Of a DNA stretch of 64,000 nucleotides, positions 40,172 through 51,184 are shown one piece after another. The notes below the pieces were generated by a model. The model was not told the origin of the DNA. It ran no database searches and worked only from the letters and a program-made list of their open reading frames with translations. A program made the translations under genes and the position numbers. Numbering within the stretch: the stretch's first letter is position 1; each line of letters begins with the position of its first letter. Origin of the DNA: Aquanectria penicillioides (Eukaryota > Ascomycota > Sordariomycetes > Hypocreales > Nectriaceae); NCBI GenBank assembly GCA_003415625.1, contig PYIU01000011.1, positions 1,377,001 through 1,441,000 of the forward strand. Direction: 5' to 3'.

Positions 40172-41073
40172 TTAAATCTTGGTGAATCGGAGGTAAGGCT
40201 TGATCTCGCGGACATTGCCAAACTTCTTCTTCGCATCCTCAGTCGAGACAGACGGGGGCACAATAACATCCTCGCCAACCTGCCAGTTGATCGGGGTGAC
40301 GACACCCTTCTTGTCGCCAGTCTGCAGCGAATCGATGACGCGAAGGACCTCGGCAGAGTTTCGACCAGTCGACGCGGGGTACATCATGGACAGGCGGATC
40401 TTCTTGGCGGGGTCGATGATGAAGACGGATCGGATGGTGAAGGGGATGCCCTTCTCCTTGATGTTATCCAAGTCTCGCTGGTCAATCATGTCATAGAGGA
40501 AAGCAACCTTGCGGTCGGCATCGGCGATGATGGGGAACTCGACGTTGGTGTTGGCGACCTCGTTGATGTCGTCAACCCACTTGTCGTGAGAGCTGAGGTC
40601 GTTTGCGCTCTAGATGCAGGCTTCAATTAGCGTCACCATTATCGCTACTCCATCCACGCAGAAGATATCAAGAAAACGCACCAAACCAATCATCTTGACA
40701 CCTCGCACGTCAAACTCGCCCTTCAGCTTAGCAAAGGCACCAAGCTCAGTTGTGCATACGGGGGTGAAGTCGGCCGGGTGGGAGAAGAGAATGGTCCAGC
40801 TGTCGCCGATGAACTCGTGGAAGTCAATTTCGCCATGGGTAGTGAGCGCCTTGAAGTTGGGAGCTACGAAATCACAGTCAGCGTACGGCTCGATCGCAGC
40901 ATCTAGGCGTGACAGTTCGCACCAGTAGCTCCAAGTCGGAGCCGAGGCTGTTCCTGAGCCGCGGTGGCGAGGAATCGACGAGCGAGAGACCCAGCCGCGG
41001 GATTCTGGGCCCAATTGGCTGCCCTGGGCATGGCCCGGAGGGTTCGGAAGCTTCGCGAGAACATTGACGCCAT
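40172..41073 (-). CDS. PRX1: mitochondrial 1-Cys peroxiredoxin (Prx6 type)
   Basis: Model: complement(join(40172..40609, 40682..40863, 40923..41073)), 256 residues, two introns. The N-terminus ([20 protein letters not shown]...LARRFLA) is Arg/Ser/Ala-rich without acidic residues, a mitochondrial targeting peptide. The peroxidatic Cys is in [15 protein letters not shown], with the family Thr two residues before it in T-P-V-C. The C-terminal part has [46 protein letters not shown] and [14 protein letters not shown], all typical of the Prx6/yeast Prx1 group. There is no second resolving Cys block. Role: reduction of H2O2 and lipid hydroperoxides in mitochondria. Well conserved, in contrast to its accessory-type surroundings. 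Confidence 0.93.
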
Positions 41074-41985
41074 TTTACAGTGATGGTGATGAGGATGAAG
41101 CTGTTTCCTGTGGTGGTCGAGCTGTGGAGCAACCTGCAAAAGCTGCGACATATTGATGGATGCATTTTGATTACGTCAGTGGGGTCAATTCCAGACTAGC
41201 CCTTTCCGGACATTTCAACCCCACGTGTAGGCCGAGATCGGGCTTGGAAGCTACCCTAGACTGACAATTCAAAATCGCACGCTTAAGTTGTAGGGCAATC
41301 CCGCCTTTTCCATCCTTTGAGCCGTGAGATATGTCAGTACGCGGCAGCAGCTTTTGCTCCTGTCATCCTGTCTAAGTCGAGGTCGTGGATCTAAAGTAGA
41401 GAAAGAAGAGGGCCTTGAAAAGTGAGCATCATTCTATCATGGAGTCTGATGAGTATTTCCAGAGTTATCTTCATCGTCGAAGAATGTTTTGCCTACTCCT
41501 GGAGGATCTGTCTTTGGCGGCGATCTTATTCGCTCTTCATTTTCTCTTGTACACATGTCGTGGATTGGCTGGCTCATTCTTGAAGGAGGATTTGGAAGTA
41601 ATACAAAAAAGGTGCCACCGTGGGATGGGTGGAATGCAGTTGTAACGCAAGTCGTAGTGGCTCGGCTGATGGCGGGTGATCCTTCGAGCGCCACGGTGAG
41701 ATTTGGGCGTGCGGGAATTTATGAAGGATAAAGCTATTCCAAGCAATACTCAGCCATATACAAGTAGCAAGATGTGCCAAAACATTTTCTGGTAGCTGAG
41801 AATGCCAACAACTCAGGTTATATCAGCTGTGTGGCGAAGCAGAACCCATGCTGAAAGGCAACCACACTGCTCACATCTCGATATGCAGCCTCACGATCTG
41901 ATGTCTTGAAGGAGGCCTCTCGATAATCTCAAGGAGGAGCGCTTAGCTATTCATTTTGCAATTTTTTGTTCTTGCACAGGCTATT
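41074..41985. other. divergent intergenic region
   Basis: Promoter region of the peroxiredoxin gene on one side. Short frames at 41415-41780 on both strands show no recognisable domain. An acceptor-like ttgcacag precedes 41980, so the ORF at 41986 might have an upstream exon here. Confidence 0.45.
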
Positions 41986-42420
41986 ATGGATCGACGTCCG
42001 AGTCAAGCTACAGCCGCGCCACGCGGACCGAAACTCAAGTTTAGTCGATATGGACGCACCGGCCATGACGAATTTGACGAGGACTTGGCTCGCGGATCGC
42101 ATCTCCATGTGGGTTCTGCCAACATTGGAAGCGTCGAAGTTGACTGCAAGTATCACTGGAGAAAGGCGCAATGGGGCGTTCTGGGCACTGCTGAGAATCC
42201 TGCTGGCATCGTGTATATGGCCATCACCTTTAAGCAGCCTTATGCATATAGGCTAGATAGTGCAAGTGTCTTTGTCACATTGAGCGAGAAGGATTTAGAT
42301 TCCCTGATCACGGCTCCACGGAAGCGCCTCGAGAACGAACCAGAGGTTGAAGAACGGCTGAGAGACCCGGTTCAAGAGACTACAGAGGATGTAGAAAGCG
42401 AGATGACCAGCAGTATATAG
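41986..42420 (+). CDS. hypothetical protein, possibly a truncated gene
   Basis: Open frame of 144 codons beginning MDRRPSQATAAPRGPKLKF. It contains FSRYGRTGHDEFDEDLARGS and WGVLGTAENPAGIVYMAITF and looks like real, hydrophilic coding sequence, but I do not recognise a domain. Downstream coding-like pieces exist in other frames: DDQQYIERSNQLG just past the stop, EDGKIRQLVKIRVIFF (about 42450-42510) and AALTRQLEPGQSWRRSNKVK onward (42562-42756). They look like continuation exons of the same gene, but they need at least one frame change that no clean intron explains. Either the gene has decayed at its 3' half or an unusual splice is missed. Confidence 0.5.
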   Translation: MDRRPSQATAAPRGPKLKFSRYGRTGHDEFDEDLARGSHLHVGSANIGSVEVDCKYHWRKAQWGVLGTAENPAGIVYMAITFKQPYAYRLDSASVFVTLSEKDLDSLITAPRKRLENEPEVEERLRDPVQETTEDVESEMTSSI

Positions 42421-42758
42421 AACGAAGCAATCAATTAGGAGGTATGTCTAGGAGACGAAGATGGGAAAATTCGGCAATTGGTGAAGATTCGTGTCATCTT
42501 CTTTGTTGTGAGCTTCTTATCTCTAGTTGTTAGGTTTTTCAATCAAACGTCAACTACTTAGGCAGCCCTCACCCGACAGTTGGAACCAGGTCAGAGTTGG
42601 AGAAGAAGTAACAAGGTGAAATCTACGCAGGACCAACAGCGACAGCGAGAGCGGGAGATAGAGCGGGAGTCCCCCGAATCGGAAGACTCGCCCGAGGTTA
42701 TTAATAGGCGAAATACAACAATGCTTCCACTAGCATCTGAGTTACTGTCGACCTAGGC

Positions 42759-42785
42759 TTTTTTTTGGGGGGGGGGGGGGGGGGG
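42759..42785. repeat. T8-G19 homopolymer junction
   Basis: Eight T followed directly by nineteen G. A G run this long can form G-quadruplex structure and is prone to length errors in sequencing. Confidence 0.9.
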
Positions 42786-44353
42786 AGGGTAATAAGTGAC
42801 ATGGGGATGATGATAAGGCTAGGGCATTATAGTTTTGGATAGTTGATAGGAGTGTGCAATACAGTAGGTACTGCACATAGCACACACACGACTCCACGTC
42901 AGCATGCTTCCTAGTGGTTATCGTGGACGCTGACACTGGATGATGGCTGCATCAGCTCGCGTGAGTTCCACGCCACCGGCATTAGGTGTTGTGCCGGAGT
43001 TGGTCGGCTTCCAGAAGGAGACGGGCAATTCGCATGTGAAGACGAACGGGATTTGGCTGTTGGAGCGAGATGATGGGTTCATGGAGGACAGAGGTGGTAG
43101 CGGCTAAGCGAAATTGAAGACGGCATTGTTGCCGAAAGAGAACAACAGTGAGAATAACAATCTTTAGCGATAGGCAAATGGGTGAGGAGTTGAATGCGTG
43201 GGATGCGGGACGGGGTAGCTTACCCGTGAAGCCGAGAGCGGACGGCCTTGGGTGACAGCCATTATTATGATTGATGGTGGCCATAAGTGAGGGCCCGAGG
43301 ACGCGGCCCCCTTAGAGGACGTGATTGGTGGTGTGGCTGTGGCTATCTGTTGAGCACATGTAGGTAATTGTTGATGACACCAACTGAAACACACGGATAT
43401 AGTGGCTAAGATGCACTGAACTGATACACTGACTGGTGTTGTACATGTACAGTACAGTGACCAGGTGACTGATTCATCGACTGGCTGACTGAGTGACTGA
43501 GGGATTGACTATTTGGGTAACATACGGCGGTCGATTGGTCGCACAAACAGCCGAGAGGACGTGCGTGGTGGCGATGCTGCTGGACAGCGCGGCATCTGGC
43601 CGTGTTTTGACAAGTTTGACATGTTGCGATGAGATGGAATCGTCCGCAGCCGTTTCGGAATTGGGATTAACCTCAGCGATCAAGGCTGTGCATGCGTTGT
43701 GTAAAAAAGTGACAGGCGGCTGCGGGTTCATAATGATTGACGATTGACAGGCGCTAGTATCGATTTGGGCGAAATGCAGCGCTCGCCGCAGTAAACAATT
43801 AATTGCTGCTACATAATTAGCATGCGGATAGATTCTATTCGGCAGCACCATCCCCAGCATTATCCACACGACTTGTCCGCAGCAGTATACGAGCAATAGC
43901 CATGTTTTTCGCTTTTTTACAGTGTGTACCATGTACCTAGTTATGTATGTGTGCGCGTGCGCGTGTGCGTGTGCGGAGTGTCTTGGTCATCTTGTCTGTC
44001 TGTGTTTGTCTGTCCGTCCGTCTCCACCACACACGGATGAGATCGACTCAAAGCAAGGTGCCGTGGGTGCGTGCGTGGAGTATATGTATCCGTAGATGCT
44101 CCATACCAGTAGCTGTGCACGGTGGATAGACGAACGAACGAATAGAGAAGCATGCGAACAAGCGAGTGAGCCAATGAACAAATGAAGCGCTCTGTTAGCC
44201 CAAGTCTGGGAATCGACAGGACAGGACAGGAGTCACAGGACATGGCGCAAGCGAGCTAGCAAGCAGAGCCAGTTGCGGCGCGGGCGTGCGAGTCAGTCCA
44301 CTCCATCCCCAACCCCATCCCATCTCCATCTGGCTTCTTCTTCACCCGCCTTT

Positions 44354-44561
44354 CATACGACAAGGATGATGCGCGGCGTAAAGGCGCTCCCAAGAGAAGC
44401 ACAATACGACAGGGATGCCATGGCAATGCTCTACACCAAGACTCCCCGCGATGCTCGATACGGTAGGGATTGCGATAGCGATACGCGATACGACAGGGGA
44501 TAAATGAGGGTTTACGCGACACGGCAGGGATCACGATAGCGATACGCGATACGACAGGGAT
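44354..44561. repeat. degenerate repeat cluster, core atacgacagggat
   Basis: Six copies of the core, exact or with one to three changes, start near 44355, 44404, 44458, 44488, 44519 and 44549. A perfect 27-base duplication is at 44473-44499 and 44534-44560, period 61. The cluster lies 340-540 bases before the amidase start. Confidence 0.8.
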
Positions 44562-44896
44562 GCTGCACCGGAATTGAGGAACAGAGGATTCAAGGACTTT
44601 GGGCTACACAACAGAGCCATGGCCGTGACGTCCGCTCCACTGCGCCGCCTTTCCATCCTGCGGAGGTGTGGAGTCGGCGTGTAGAACAGTTTTGGCGGGT
44701 TTCAGCGCCTCATGAAACCGTCATTCGAGATGGCTCTGGATCCTCTTAAAAGAACTTGGACGTGCATTCATCTTTGTCTTTCTTGTCGATGCTGTGCCGT
44801 GTCCTCTCCAACAACCGCCGACAATATACCGGTACAAAGTACAAACCAAGAGACCTAATCAATCCATCTAATTCCGCCATCGTCGAGGACGGGAAA

Positions 44897-46817
44897 ATGG
44901 CGACGCCTTTGTTCGACCTCCTCACCACGGACACCGCCGCCCTGCAGAAGCTGCTGCACCAGCGACGCATCACCAGCGTGCAGCTCGTCGAGAGATATCT
45001 GGACCAGATCGAGGCCTTTGACAACTACCTAAATGCATTCATCTCCATCCGCGCACGCGACTCGCTGCGCCAAGTCGCCGCCGAGCTGGACAGCGAACGA
45101 CTCGCAGGCCAGATGCGAAGCCCGCTGCACGGCATTCCCGTTGTGTTAAAGGTGGGCAATTATCTTGGATTGATTCACCCAAATTCCGACTAACACATCA
45201 AATCAAGGATAACATCATGACCTCACCTAGCCTGCAGATGCCCACAACCGTTGGTTCGTGGATGTTTGCCGAAGCACAGCCTAAAGCCAACGCCGCCATC
45301 GTTGACACCCTGATTGAGGCTGGTCTTATTATTATCGGCAAGACAAATCTTACCGTAAGCAAGACTACAACCAATCCAATATGCATCTGTGAGAAAGAAA
45401 AAAAAAAGAGTTAATCAATTACCCCATTAGGAATTCTGTGGTCTCAAGGGCTCTGACATTGTCCCCGGTTGGTCTTCGTGCATGGGCCAAACTCTATCTC
45501 CATACGTCGGAGAAATGGAGGAAAACGAAACCCTTTTGGGACATTCGGTGAGTTTATCCTCTAATACACGCCTACTTCCTTTCCCCATTCTAACCTAGTC
45601 ATACAAAGTCACCTGGAGGATCTTCAACCGGCTCAGCAGTGGCTGTGGCTGCTGGATTTAGCCCGCTCGCCATTGGCACAGAAACCATCGGATCAATCAT
45701 CACGCCCGCCTCCCGCGCAGGCCTGTACGCAATCAAACCAACCGTTGGGACCATGAACCTGGACGGCGTCTTCACCTTATCCGAATTTTTCGACAACGCC
45801 GGCCCCATGGCAAAGTCCCCCAAGGACCTGATTCCGTTGACCGAAATCCTTCTCAACCGATCTCTCTCCTCCACCTCGTACAAGCGAGAGTGGGGCTTCT
45901 CCATCGGCTTTCTGGACCCGGATGCATGGACAATGGGCGAGGAAGTTTGTCGTCAGCACATGGGAACACAAGAGGACATGGTAAGTTGGATCAAGAGTAA
46001 AAAACAACTACGACCATGTGTGTTGACTTTGTTTGCAGAGGAGGCAATACGAGAGCTGCATCTGGCAGATGAAGCAACACGGAAATTGGGTCGCCAAATA
46101 CCCTGTCAATCTCCCTCCCCTGTCCAAATTGCAGCTAGATGGAGAAGGCACCATCATGCCTATTACTTGTGAGATGCACTAGAACAATCCATAGCCCGTT
46201 TCCCCATGCTAATAAGAAAACAGTCTGGGACTTCAAGAACGTCGGACTCCCCAGGTTTCTCGAGGCCTTTGAGAAATCTCCAGTGTCATCCCTCGAGGAA
46301 GTGGTAAAATACAACGAGAGGCAAGAAGAAAACGCCATGTCTTGCTGTAAGTCAACCAATTTCGACTGCATTCGCCATCAACCTAACTGTTCCCCAGCAT
46401 CTTCAAACCAAGACGATCTTATCAAAGCCCTGAACAACACCGACGACGAGCACCACATCAAATGGTTGAAGTACAGACTACGAACCACCGCCAGGAAGAT
46501 TTTAGACGACACTTTTGAACGGAGGAGAGTGGATATTATTGCAGCACCCGCAGACTCGTCACTTTCAGTTTACGCTGCGGCAGCAGGTATGAGACGCAAT
46601 CTTTACGTGCAAAGAATTCTCGTTGACCACTTGATTAGGATATCCTATTGCCACGGTGCCACTGGGTACTTTGAAGTACAACAACAGGCCAATCGGCCTA
46701 TGTCTCCTCGGAAAGGACCACGATGAAGCGACCCTGCTCAACTTCATGGTTGAGTACGAGTCTCGTTTTCCAGCCCGTCCGAGGCCTGACCTGTACAACA
46801 TTTCCAACAAAGTTTAA
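44897..46817 (+). CDS. amidase (amidase signature family)
   Basis: Model: join(44897..45151, 45208..45354, 45431..45547, 45609..45980, 46039..46168, 46224..46346, 46398..46586, 46639..46817), 503 residues, seven introns, all GT-AG and frame-consistent. The Ser-cisSer-Lys triad can be placed: Lys in PVVLKDN (residue 85), cis-Ser in the SPGGSSTGSAVAVAAGF glycine/serine block, and the nucleophile Ser in GTETIGSI. TNLTEFCGLKG and IKPTVGTMNLDG are further family blocks. An in-frame Met at 44756 would add 47 residues; 44897 is preferred because family similarity starts there. No signal peptide, so cytosolic. Known fungal members hydrolyse varied amides; the substrate is not evident. The gene is fully intact despite its decayed neighbourhood. 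Confidence 0.9.
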
Positions 46818-48623
46818 GCATCAGCGAATTGCACATTTGGCGCACAATACGAAACAATACTTGACGATTAACACGGCATCAAATCCTGGATTACGGAAAA
46901 ATGAATAGGCGCGGGTATTTTTAGCAATCTGATGTTGTGCTGAAACGTCTATACGATAATTACCGTCTGGTGTTTGGGATTGATTGCTTATGAGACATGA
47001 CACTGGGGTTGTTTTCATTTGGCGTTTACTCTCCCCCTGCAACATTACATCATACCATACCACGCGAGAAAGTAGTCATTGTAATTGATATTGATATATC
47101 CAATGCAGCTTTGTCTGAACCTTTTTGTAAATTGATGAGAGCTTGTCGTCATCTAGAGAGCTAGCTGATGATCCATGTCGACACTGGTCCGCAGTTGAAG
47201 CTTCGCTGACATTTGTATTTGATTGAAAATCGCGTGTTATTATCGTTCGATTGAAAGCCAAACGATTAGCAGGGCAGCCTAGCTATTACATGTTGAGAAG
47301 AATTATGTAAAATGCAAAATCCTTATGAGTATTCTCAACACCATATTCCTATTGGTGTACATTCACCTCGTCATTTTTCAAACTTGCTACACTATCATGT
47401 CAAATGATGCCACTTTGAGGACATGGCGAAGTTATAGAACGCTGCCACGTGCTAAAACACTCCAGCGCTTTTCATACACCGACTAGACTTGCTAGAATCG
47501 TATCAATGCTGCAACTGCAAAACATATGATTACGCACTCCTCGTGATTCGGGGGTTTTGCTGGGCCTTGGCAGAGGGACGTGAAGACCCTAGATTCATGA
47601 CATCACACGACAGATCGAGGCGAAGGCTATTGAGAACCTTGAACTCCGCTGAGGATAGGATGATCCTGAAGAAAAGGTTCTAGATGCGGATGACTTCGTC
47701 ATCGGCAGATTCAACGCACCATGACATGTTGTGTGGAGTCGTTTGAATTCCTAACGCCGACTGAGGCTGTGTTCAACCCCGATGCTCCAGTCATGGATGA
47801 ATGTAACAATATAGCGATCGACGCGGGAATTACGGTTTTCCGGTATCCAAGCGCCACCACGATCTTCCATCTGGCGATCTCAACACTGGCAGTTGAAGTG
47901 GGCCTGTGCACAGTGTCAGAGGCGGAGCAGACAAGGATGTGCATTCGAAACATCGAGTCCGGGACCAAAGTTCTCAGCGGCGCGTGTTTCCCAATTCGGC
48001 ATGCATTGTCAATGCGCTGAAACAAACAAAGGCTTTGAATCCGTCTGAGCGATCCAATGCCGTGGAACCCTTGACACTCCACCAAGATGAGGCGAAAGTG
48101 CAGGGTGAAGGATGGTCGCCTTTGTTCAGCTTGGCGACGTTTTCATGGATCAAAGCAAGCCCTGAATTTTACCCTGAGCATTGACACTATCTGAGAGCGT
48201 TTCAAGGTCTTTGGCCAAGAGCCCTCTGGTTAAAATTGAATTTCGTGCACCTCGTCATCATGGCAAGCCCACATGCAATGGATAGTGTGTCGATGAAGAT
48301 CCACCAGACAATGGGATAATGCATTATCCAGGCTCTCGTATCAAGTCAGTGTACTTGAGTGTTTTCAAGACACACGAATAACGGTATCAATTCACGAAAG
48401 TCGGTGTAATTAATAATCAAAGCACGCCCTTTTGGTTCAACGTTGTCAATCGTGTGATGGGACCTGGTTGATAACGTTATGTGCGAGACTTGTTTAATCA
48501 GCCATTCGCTAGCGTGTACAAAGGCCCAGTGACTTCTGAGGAGTATATAAACAAGTAAAGCGTAGAATTGAACTGAAGAATAATTTGCATATGCTTTAAA
48601 TTACTAAACAATTGCTCCTCAAA
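46818..48623. other. intergenic, possible unrecognised remnant at 47.5-48.2 kb
   Basis: Plus-strand frames at 47489-47683, 47721-48020 and 47906-48184 abut one another and read like coding sequence (for example FEFLTPTEAVFNPDAPVMDE), but they are in different frames and match nothing I recognise. They may be a decayed gene. The rest is AT-rich without features. Confidence 0.4.
48544..48550 (+). promoter_or_regulatory. possible TATA box of the NmrA-like gene
   Basis: TATATAA about 74-80 bases before the ATG at 48624. Plausible by sequence and distance only. Confidence 0.35.
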
Positions 48624-49761
48624 ATGAGAGTTCTTTTGATTGGCGCCACGGGAGAGACGGGTGGCACTATTCTTGATGCCTTGATTGCGGATGGCTCATT
48701 TGTATGCATTGTGTTTCATTGATTTTGGCTTGGATCTATACAAACAGACTAGAGTTGTCCCTCTACGTCCTGATGTCCTATATTCAACCCAACTCCAATA
48801 TTAGCAACTAATATGATCTAGGACATCACATGCTTTGTACGGACCACGTCTTTTGAAAAACCTGCGACCCAAATTCTCAAAGGCCGTGGCTTGAAGATCG
48901 TGACGGGCGACCTTCTCGGGCCGAAGGAAGACTTGGTCGCCATACTGCAGGATATTGATACTGTAATCAGCGTCATTTTCCCTATGAACGTGCTGGACCA
49001 GATTCCTCTGATCGATGCTGCGAGCGAAGCGGGCGTAAAGCGATTTTTGCCTTGCAACTGGGGCGTTCCTGGAGCTCGTGGCAGCGTCTTGACCTTTCGA
49101 GATCCCAAGGAACAGGTCCGTGACCACATCTTTAACCATCGCCTAGGATTCACCATTATCGAAGTGGGATACTGGTACCAATCCTCGTATCCTCGGGTGC
49201 CGAGCGGTCGGTTCGACTACGCGGCTTTTGTCCCCCTCAACGACCTTTTTGTCGGAGGCAACACACCAAACATGGTCACCGATAAGAGAGATGTAGGCAG
49301 GATCACAGCTGCTATTATCAAGGATGAGCGCACGTTGAATAAACGTGTGTACGTCTATGGGGAAGTATTGACTCAAAACGAAATCCATGCAATCATTGAG
49401 GAAAAGAGTGGTGAAAGGCTTGATTTGACCGCGGTCAGTAACCACCCAGTTCTATTTGTAAGAAAGAAGGCTAATAGAGGGATAGAAATCGGAGGCAGAT
49501 ATTCTAGCCGACCTCAAGGCAGCGAAAGAGGCGTTTGAAGCTAACCCAGATGTCCTGGCAAAGACATATGAGTATGTTGGAATACAGTACAACGTTGCTA
49601 AATATGTGACGGCGGAAAACACCCCAGAACACGCAGAGTACCTGGGTCATATTAGCGCACGAGACCTTTTTCCAGACTTTGAGTTTATCAAGTTTGCCGA
49701 TTTTGTTGATGAATTGATCGCCGGCAAAGCTCAGCGAGTGTATCCAAATGTGAAAATATGA
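48624..49761 (+). CDS. NmrA-like / isoflavone-reductase-like NAD(P)-binding protein
   Basis: Model: join(48624..48701, 48822..49433, 49486..49761), 321 residues, two introns. The N-terminus MRVLLIGATGETGG is the GxxGxxG dinucleotide-binding motif of atypical short-chain dehydrogenases. CFVRTTSFEKP is the Arg-bearing strand end that favours NADP(H). DTVISVIFPMNVLDQIPLID, then AGVKRFLPCNWG, then FTIIEVGYWYQSSYPRVPSG follow the isoflavone reductase-like/CipA layout. The usual Tyr-x-x-x-Lys catalytic pair of classical SDRs is not evident, as in many NmrA-like proteins, which may be enzymes or redox sensors. The C-terminal exon (AKTYEYVGIQYNVAKYV) is helical. Start chosen as the first ATG giving the Rossmann motif. 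Confidence 0.87.
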
Positions 49762-49892
49762 GTTTCGCAGTTTTAATGGTAGCTTTTAGTAGTATATTCA
49801 CAGAACTCAGTGAATGATGAATAGGGAGATTAAATTGGCGATCATTATTTGAACATGTTACTATTTTTGAGTAATGAGTTGGGCAAGGCGGA

Positions 49893-49922
49893 TACAACAA
49901 CAACAACAACAACAACAACAAC
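49893..49922. repeat. trinucleotide repeat (caa)n, about 9 copies
   Basis: Perfect caa/aca repeat just past the 3' end of the NmrA-like gene and beside the Ca2+-ATPase remnant. Confidence 0.9.
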
Positions 49923-49949
49923 CCCCAGCTGGATAGGAGGACTAAGGCA

Positions 49950-50792
49950 CCTACCAACTATCTTGGGTTATATGAAGTGTTTCATCAAATACAGTGATGA
50001 TCACTAGCTTGTATACGGACTGCCCTCCTACCATCTCCCTTATGCTCGTGCTCCAAATAGAGGCAGATCGGGGCTCTGGTCTCCTTTGATAGAGATTCTA
50101 TGTGGGGATATCCGTGGCTAGTGCCAGTGCTGCAACTGTATCCATGATATGATTGATCTATAGCAGTTGGACGACTGAGAAGACGGATGCATCATTGCCG
50201 CGAGCAAGGACTGACATGACGGTGAGCAACCCAGCAGTAGCGTTGATGGTAAATTGAAACCAGAAGTGTGAGTCGTTAGAAGCGGATATAGATGCGCATT
50301 CAAGTGCTGATTCTTTCCGACCTGAAGAAACTTCTTAATGCCATCCACGTCTTGGAAAGCATCAAAGGGGCAGACGGTCTCGCCGTGGGCAGCTCGGCGG
50401 TCGGAGAATTTTCCAGGAGTCAACAACGAATGCATGCCATGTGCAGAGGTCTGCCAGCGGTGGAAAGAGATGTTTGCAGACGTGCTGCCGGCCTGGTGCT
50501 CCTGTATCACGACAGCATCTTGGATGAGATTCTCGTCTGCGCTGAGTCCAGCCTTGAGGTCCGTCTGCAGCCCGTCGAGGCCTCCAAATGCCTCCAGTGC
50601 GCGGTGCGTGCGAGCGACGATAAGTCTATGCAGTTGCGAAGGCGAAAAAGGAAATTTTGTGCCTGTGGTTTGGTCGTCGGAGGACGAGTTGAGCTCGAAG
50701 GCATCGTCTTGATCCAGGACGCGGCGCCGTGCGGTTGTCGAGGCGTCTACGGGCGGCGCAGGCGTGATTTCGTCGCCCATCATCTTGAGCAA
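49950..50792 (-). pseudogene. P-type Ca2+-ATPase (PMCA type), N- and C-terminal remnants joined
   Basis: Read on the minus strand, the first part (50792 to about 50390) matches the N-terminus of fungal vacuolar/plasma-membrane Ca2+-ATPases: FPFSPSQLHRLI, LEAFGGLDGLQTDLKAGLS, and, in a shifted frame, a LPTARPSAPL/KTWMAL block. The sequence then passes directly into a late membrane region: FWFQFTINATAGLLTVMSVL, VFSVVQLL-stop-INHIMDT, AALALATDIPT and RRPEPRSASI. The whole catalytic core (actuator, DKTGT phosphorylation site, nucleotide domain; roughly 700 residues) is absent. TAG replaces the expected Trp codon after VVQLL and another TAG follows DIPT. A clear deletion derivative. Confidence 0.82.
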
Positions 50793-51184
50793 GCCATCAC
50801 AGCAATGGCAAGCGTCAACTTTGTGGTGATTGTAACAGGTCGCGATTTGCTGCTCAATATACCAGGAACGGTAAATGGCGGAGTAACTATTGATGGGCGG
50901 GAATAATCATCCATACTTCTGGTGTGAATGCCGCCAAGCTGCTAAGAGAGAGCCGACTAGCCGTAAACTCTACTACTGAGGCTGTGCTCTGGATCGCTAA
51001 TCCGACAGCTCCTGCAGGAATTCTTGAGAATTTCATTGTGTCAAGAATTGCAATTGAATCGAATCGAGCAAACTTCGCGAATTGGTCGCTCCACTCGCCA
51101 CGAATATCCCGGCATCTCAGTATCTCGAACATCTAAGTCATTGGAAATTGACACTTGACACCTATTGCTTCTCCAGGCAGCCAA
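50793..51184. other. divergent intergenic region
   Basis: Lies between the start of the Ca2+-ATPase remnant and the start of the ATPase gene. A minus frame at 50887-51132 shows no domain. Confidence 0.45.

Larger units (their letters stand above)
42421..44896. other. low-complexity intergenic stretch
   Basis: After possible gene remnants to 42756 there is a T8G19 run (42759-42785). Short-unit repeats follow: gact/ctga-type near 43425-43505, gtgcgc/gtgtgc near 43945-43975, and tctg/tccg near 43990-44022. Degenerate atacgacagggat-type repeats lie near 44354-44561. A 152-codon minus frame (43474-43932) overlaps the repeats and lacks any recognised domain. Confidence 0.6.

Noticed and set aside
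43474..43932. Minus-strand 152-codon frame
   Set aside because: Overlaps simple repeats and has no recognisable domain.
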